From: Hymenobacter sp. 5317J-9
GTDB taxonomy: Bacteria; Bacteroidota; Bacteroidia; Cytophagales; Hymenobacteraceae
Length of the DNA: 64,000 nucleotides
Assembly (NCBI RefSeq): GCF_022921075.1
Contig: NZ_CP095050.1
Span: 868,001 to 932,000, forward strand
Direction: 5' to 3'
The position numbers were made by a program, and so were the translations under genes. Below, piece after piece: positions 60,896 through 64,000 of this stretch (positions are counted from its first letter, which is position 1; each line of letters opens with the position of its first letter). Under the pieces are notes generated by a model that did no database searches, had not been told where the DNA came from, and worked only from the letters and a program-made list of their open reading frames with translations.

Positions 60896-62041
60896 TCAGA
60901 GCCGGCGCAGGGCCACGCGGCGGTTGCGCGGGCGCTGGGCGGGGTCGGCGTTGTCGGCCACGGGCTGAGTGCCGCCGTAGCCCACGGGGCGTAGCTGCCC
61001 CTCGGCCACGCCGTGGGCCGTGAGGTAGAGGCACACGGCCTCGGCGCGTTGCTGCGAGAGCTGGCGGTTGAGCTCGGCATTGCCCACGTTGTCGGTGTGG
61101 CCCTGCACCTCGAAGCGCAGGGCGGGCCGGGCGCGCAGCGCAGCGGCCAGCCCGTCGAGGGCGGTGCGCACGGCGGGCAGCAGCCGGGCCTGCCCTTGGT
61201 CGAAGTACAAGTCGGGCAGAATAATGGCCTCGCCCACAGCCAAATTCGCCAGGCGCGCCGGGCGGCTGGAGTCGGCCGCGGCCACAGCGGCCGGCGGTGG
61301 GGGAGCTGTCGGCGCGGGCGCGGGACGCGGCTCCGGGGCCGCTGGCCGGCGCGGCCGCGGCACCATCGTTGCGGTGCGTGGCGCGCGGCGCGGCGCAGGA
61401 GGCGGGGCCACGCTGGCCGCCGGCAATGCCTTGGGCGCGGGCGCGGCGGCAGCAGACGCCGCAGGCCTGGCCACTGGTTTGGGATTGTTCTGAAACAGAT
61501 AAGCCGCCGAAATAGGCTCGGGCCGGGCCTTTTCGGAAGTCATTCCCCACAGGTTTCGCCAGGAAGCGGCCGTGGCAGCGGGCTGTTCCCACGTCACGAA
61601 TACGCGGGTGTCCAGCCCGTACTGGCAGTAGTCGACCCGCAGGCGGTACGGCTCGCCGGCCCGTAGCTCCACAGCTGCTGTGTAGCTGCTTTGGGGCTGG
61701 CCGCGCCACTCGTTCAGCAGCAGCCGGTCGTTCAGCCACAGCCGGATGCCGTCGTCCACGGTCACATGGAAAACGTAGCGGCCGCTGGTGGGCGGCACCA
61801 GCCAGCCCGTCCAGCGCACCGAGAAATCCTCGGCCGGGAGCCCCGGCGCGGGCGGCTGCTGGCCCCAGTTGAAGTTAATGGTGGCGTCGCGCCGGGTCAG
61901 GACGTATTTCTCAAAATTGGTTCCTTCGTAGTAGTCGCCCTTCAGGCCGGTGCCGGTTTGGGCGCGGGCGGGCGCGATGGCCGCGGCCAGCAGCAGCAGC
62001 GGCCAGGCATTGCGCAAAGTGGGAAGCCGGGTGGTGGCCAT
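60896..62041 (-). CDS. PA14-OmpA domain protein
   Basis: A 381-residue exported protein. Signal peptide (ending ARAQ), then a PA14 domain (~30-150; GLKGDYYEGTNFEKYVLTRR, RWTGWLVPPTSGRYVFHVTV), a long Ala/Pro-rich linker (~185-255), and a C-terminal OmpA domain (~265-381; LYFDQGQARLLPAVRTALDG, VQGHTDNVGNAELNRQLSQQ). PA14 domains bind carbohydrate; OmpA domains bind peptidoglycan. The protein could thus be a surface lectin anchored to the wall. The linker resembles TonB-type spanning segments and would reach across the periplasm. Confidence 0.88.
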   Translation of the reverse strand: MATTRLPTLRNAWPLLLLAAAIAPARAQTGTGLKGDYYEGTNFEKYVLTRRDATINFNWGQQPPAPGLPAEDFSVRWTGWLVPPTSGRYVFHVTVDDGIRLWLNDRLLLNEWRGQPQSSYTAAVELRAGEPYRLRVDYCQYGLDTRVFVTWEQPAATAASWRNLWGMTSEKARPEPISAAYLFQNNPKPVARPAASAAAAPAPKALPAASVAPPPAPRRAPRTATMVPRPRRPAAPEPRPAPAPTAPPPPAAVAAADSSRPARLANLAVGEAIILPDLYFDQGQARLLPAVRTALDGLAAALRARPALRFEVQGHTDNVGNAELNRQLSQQRAEAVCLYLTAHGVAEGQLRPVGYGGTQPVADNADPAQRPRNRRVALRRL

Positions 62042-62183
62042 GCCGCTACAACGCCGGAGCAGGCCGGGATGGTATGCTGCCCAACAAAACCGCTAAGCTC
62101 AGGGCGCTTTGGAAATTCTGTGTACCTTGAAGGCCAGACCACTGCGGCTGCCGCAGTGGTCGAACTCACTCTTTCCACACTTT

Positions 62184-62491
62184 ATGAAAAAAGGCTACCC
62201 CCCCCCCCCCCCACGTATTGCCGGCTGAAGCAGGCATTATTCGTACTCGCTATGTTGATTAGCTGGCGACCCGCCGCGCAGGCCCAGCTTTACCTGGCTC
62301 CGGATTGCAGCCAGCCCCAGACGTATACCGCCACGCTCGGCAGCCCCACCCAGACACAATTGCAGCCCACCGGGCAAGGCCTCTGGCGTGCTGATGTGAA
62401 AGTGCGGGGCGTACCGGCTGGTCAATATGCTGCGCGGCTGCTAGTAGACGGGGTGCCGGTTTCAATGCAGAAAGTAGTTGTCAACCGTTAA
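62184..62491 (+). CDS. small secreted protein interrupted at a 15-C tract (phase-variable or frameshifted)
   Basis: An ATG at 62184 begins MKKGYPPPP, but with 15 C residues (62198-62212) the frame ends after 14 codons. Gain of one C, or loss of two, joins it to a downstream frame encoding TYCRLKQALFVLAMLISW..., a signal-peptide core cleaved near AQAQ, then a mature part of ~70 residues (LYLAPDCSQPQTYTA ... DGVPVSMQKVVVNR). The C-terminal VPAGQYAARLLVDGVPVSM resembles the last strands of type IX sorting domains. Without the shift only a short internal start at 62252 exists, with a stunted signal peptide. I take this as a contingency locus or a sequencing error in the tract. A hairpin follows. 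Confidence 0.55.
62198..62212 (+). repeat. homopolymer of 15 C
   Basis: A run of 15 C residues, by far the longest homopolymer seen in the window, 14 bases after a start codon. Such tracts slip during replication and switch genes on and off in other bacteria. Confidence 0.9.
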
Positions 62492-62497
62492 TTAGAA

Positions 62498-62531
62498 GGG
62501 CCGACTTTGGGATTTACTACCAAGGTCGGCC
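62498..62531 (+). terminator. hairpin after the small secreted protein gene
   Basis: gggccgactttgg pairs with ccaaggtcggcc (one G-U pair) with a 9-base loop. The following tgcttatta is only weakly T-rich. The next gene begins ten bases later. Confidence 0.6.
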
Positions 62532-62541
62532 TGCTTATTAT

Positions 62542-64000
62542 ATGTGGTGCAAGAAATGGGCAACGGTATTATTGCTGGGAGCAATAACCGTTTTCTCTGC
62601 TGCTGCGCAGGGAGTTGGTGGGTGGGAGCGGTTGGACTTATTTGGCAACCCAGTTTCCAACAATGTGGGAAATACATATGGACGTTTCATACTTCAGCAA
62701 GGCACTATCACTGTGTGCGCCAGCGCTTCTACTTATTTTGGTTACTGGGCGCAATATGATGAGTCAGGCAGTCGGAAATGGCAAAAAAGAGGGCGTAAAA
62801 CTTCGGGTGGGTTAGTTGATGAGCCTTGGGGCCGCGGGGTATTTGCTGCCGGTACCCAACCCGCCAATAATGCTCTAGGCGTTACAAGCATTTTTCATTG
62901 GCTGAATGCTCAAGGCGATACCATACGGGTGCTAGGTAGGCCAACAATTAATGTAGCACTCGAATACGGTAGTACGTTAGGATTACACGGCCGTTACTAC
63001 GTGGGAGGGGGCGGCGACGGCAGCGGGCTGGGGCAGCGCCCCATTGCCCTGCACTATTCGCTGGTGTGCCTCGACACGGCCGGCCGGTTTCGCTGGCAGC
63101 GGCAGTATCCCAACCCCGCCATTCGGCTCGGGCCGGCCGCCCCGGCTTTCGTGGGCGGCTACGCCTACCTGATGCAGGTACTGGAAGCCCCGCGCCAGCG
63201 CCTGCTGCTGCTGGGATACACCCAGCGCGACTCCGTTAGTTTCCAGCTTTATGCCATGGAGGTAGACACGGCCGGGCAGCTGCTGCGCACGCGCTGGGTC
63301 GAGCCCTTCGGGCGTCGGGCCTCGGTCACGATGACCAGCCTGACCAACGCCGTGCGCCTGCGCGACGGCAGCGGCTACGTGCTGACGGGGTTTGCCAAGA
63401 TTGACTCGCTTACGCGCACGCGCAGCCGCGGCTTCGTGGCCAAGCTCGACACGGCTCTGCGCGTGGTGTGGCGCACGCTGCTGCCCACGCCCAGCGCGGC
63501 CGGCCCGCCGGTGCAGGGCGTCGACGTGCAGCCGGGGCAGGTGCGCGAGCGCGCCGACGGCGGCTTCACCGTGCTCGTGACCGAGCAGGGCGGCCTAAGC
63601 CGCCGCCGCGAAAACGAGGTCGACTTCATTCGCCTCAACGCCCAGGGCCGGGTGCTGGGCTGGGACAGCTACTGCACCCAAACCTGCAACCGCGTGGAGC
63701 CCTACTCCTGGCAGTACCTGCCGGCCGACTCGTCCATCATCGTGAGCGGCTGGGGCGAGCAACGCGACGCGGTGGGGCGGGTGCTGGCCCGTCCGGCCTG
63801 GTTGGCGCGGCTGGCCGGGGCGCCCTGCCGGCGCTACGTGGTGCCGGCCGTGCCCACCGCCGCGCGGGCCGGGGCCGGGGTGGATGCGCCGGGCCTCTAC
63901 CCGCAGCCGGCCCGCGCCGGCGACGTGGTGCGCCTCACCAATGGGGGACCCGCCCGCCCGGTGCGCCTGCTCGACGCGCTGGGGCGTGAGGTGGCGCGCT
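62542..64000 (+). CDS. secreted protein with type IX secretion C-terminal sorting domain (partial)
   Basis: An open frame of at least 486 residues runs off the window end. It begins with a signal peptide MWCKKWATVLLLGAITVFSA cleaved near AAAQ. The mature part is beta-rich with repeated 'D.a.G....R' turns (LDTAGRFRWQRQYPNPAI, EVDTAGQLLRTRWVE), like the repeated beta-propeller-like segments of many Bacteroidota surface proteins. From residue ~450 the sequence GLYPQPARAGDVVRLTNGG followed by VRLLDALGREV is the opening of a type A T9SS sorting domain, so the protein is exported across the outer membrane. Residues 1-150 are written with A+T-rich codons (ATA, TTA, AGA, AGG), the rest with the G+C-rich codons of the neighbourhood. 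Confidence 0.8.
   Translation, partial: MWCKKWATVLLLGAITVFSAAAQGVGGWERLDLFGNPVSNNVGNTYGRFILQQGTITVCASASTYFGYWAQYDESGSRKWQKRGRKTSGGLVDEPWGRGVFAAGTQPANNALGVTSIFHWLNAQGDTIRVLGRPTINVALEYGSTLGLHGRYYVGGGGDGSGLGQRPIALHYSLVCLDTAGRFRWQRQYPNPAIRLGPAAPAFVGGYAYLMQVLEAPRQRLLLLGYTQRDSVSFQLYAMEVDTAGQLLRTRWVEPFGRRASVTMTSLTNAVRLRDGSGYVLTGFAKIDSLTRTRSRGFVAKLDTALRVVWRTLLPTPSAAGPPVQGVDVQPGQVRERADGGFTVLVTEQGGLSRRRENEVDFIRLNAQGRVLGWDSYCTQTCNRVEPYSWQYLPADSSIIVSGWGEQRDAVGRVLARPAWLARLAGAPCRRYVVPAVPTAARAGAGVDAPGLYPQPARAGDVVRLTNGGPARPVRLLDALGREVAR

Noticed and set aside
61691..62183. Long upstream extension of the small secreted protein frame
   Set aside because: It is antisense to the PA14-OmpA gene and crosses the intergenic region without motif; the true start is more likely at or after 62184.

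Overview
The window looks like chromosomal DNA of a G+C-rich Bacteroidota member, most likely Hymenobacter or a close Cytophagales relative. The evidence is a SusC/SusD pair with glycoside hydrolases, a DUF5686 protein, LytTR and 7TM-DISM signalling proteins, a type IX secretion sorting domain, TAnnTTTG-type promoter boxes and little use of Shine-Dalgarno sites. There are about 45 protein genes, no rRNA, no recognisable tRNA and no intact insertion sequence. Genus assignment is inference.

Layout. 1-12 kb: a truncated peptide-type ABC substrate-binding lipoprotein, a secreted protein made of ten GGTGGWGND repeats, an all-helical protein of unknown function, then a leftward group of a PKD protein, a LytTR regulator, a giant hybrid sensor kinase, an OmpA/PD40 outer-membrane protein and a TPR protein. 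12-21.7 kb: an acetamidase, then a TPP riboswitch and the thiamine genes thiS-thiC-thiD-thiE-thiG-thiH-thiF, with a second ThiE/TenI-like gene and an HD-domain gene converging on them. 22-35 kb: four consecutive sensor kinases with different sensor halves and nearly the same kinase core, a stand-alone receiver, a receiver-cyclase fusion, and, convergent, a 1080-residue transporter-like protein with HEAT repeats and a C-terminal cyclic-nucleotide-binding domain. 35-48 kb: a leftward polysaccharide utilisation locus (GH3, SusC, SusD, PKD lipoprotein, two GH16, GH3) whose enzymes suggest a beta-glucan such as laminarin. 48-54 kb: a 7TM-DISM receptor ending in an IS1595-transposase-type zinc ribbon plus helix-turn-helix, a DUF5686 protein and a second secreted Gly-rich repeat protein. 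54-62 kb: a channel-like membrane protein, a GH1-like enzyme, a GMC oxidoreductase with its small subunit, an SDR, an aquaporin and a PA14-OmpA protein. 62-64 kb: a small secreted protein interrupted by a 15-C tract, and the start of a large secreted protein with a type IX sorting domain.

How it fits together. The thiamine genes form one riboswitch-controlled biosynthetic group. The SusCD locus imports and cleaves glucan; GH1, aquaporin and GMC genes lie nearby but are probably separate units. The kinase array may feed phosphate into the receiver and the receiver-cyclase, whose nucleotide could act on the neighbouring cNMP-binding protein; this is the most coherent candidate system. The most unusual single gene is the receptor fused to a transposase-type DNA-binding module.

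Many spacers carry long inverted repeats whose two arms vary together, five of them within the thiamine group. Start codons of several genes were moved inward to the Met, Val or Leu that precedes a signal peptide or lies outside a palindrome or terminator.
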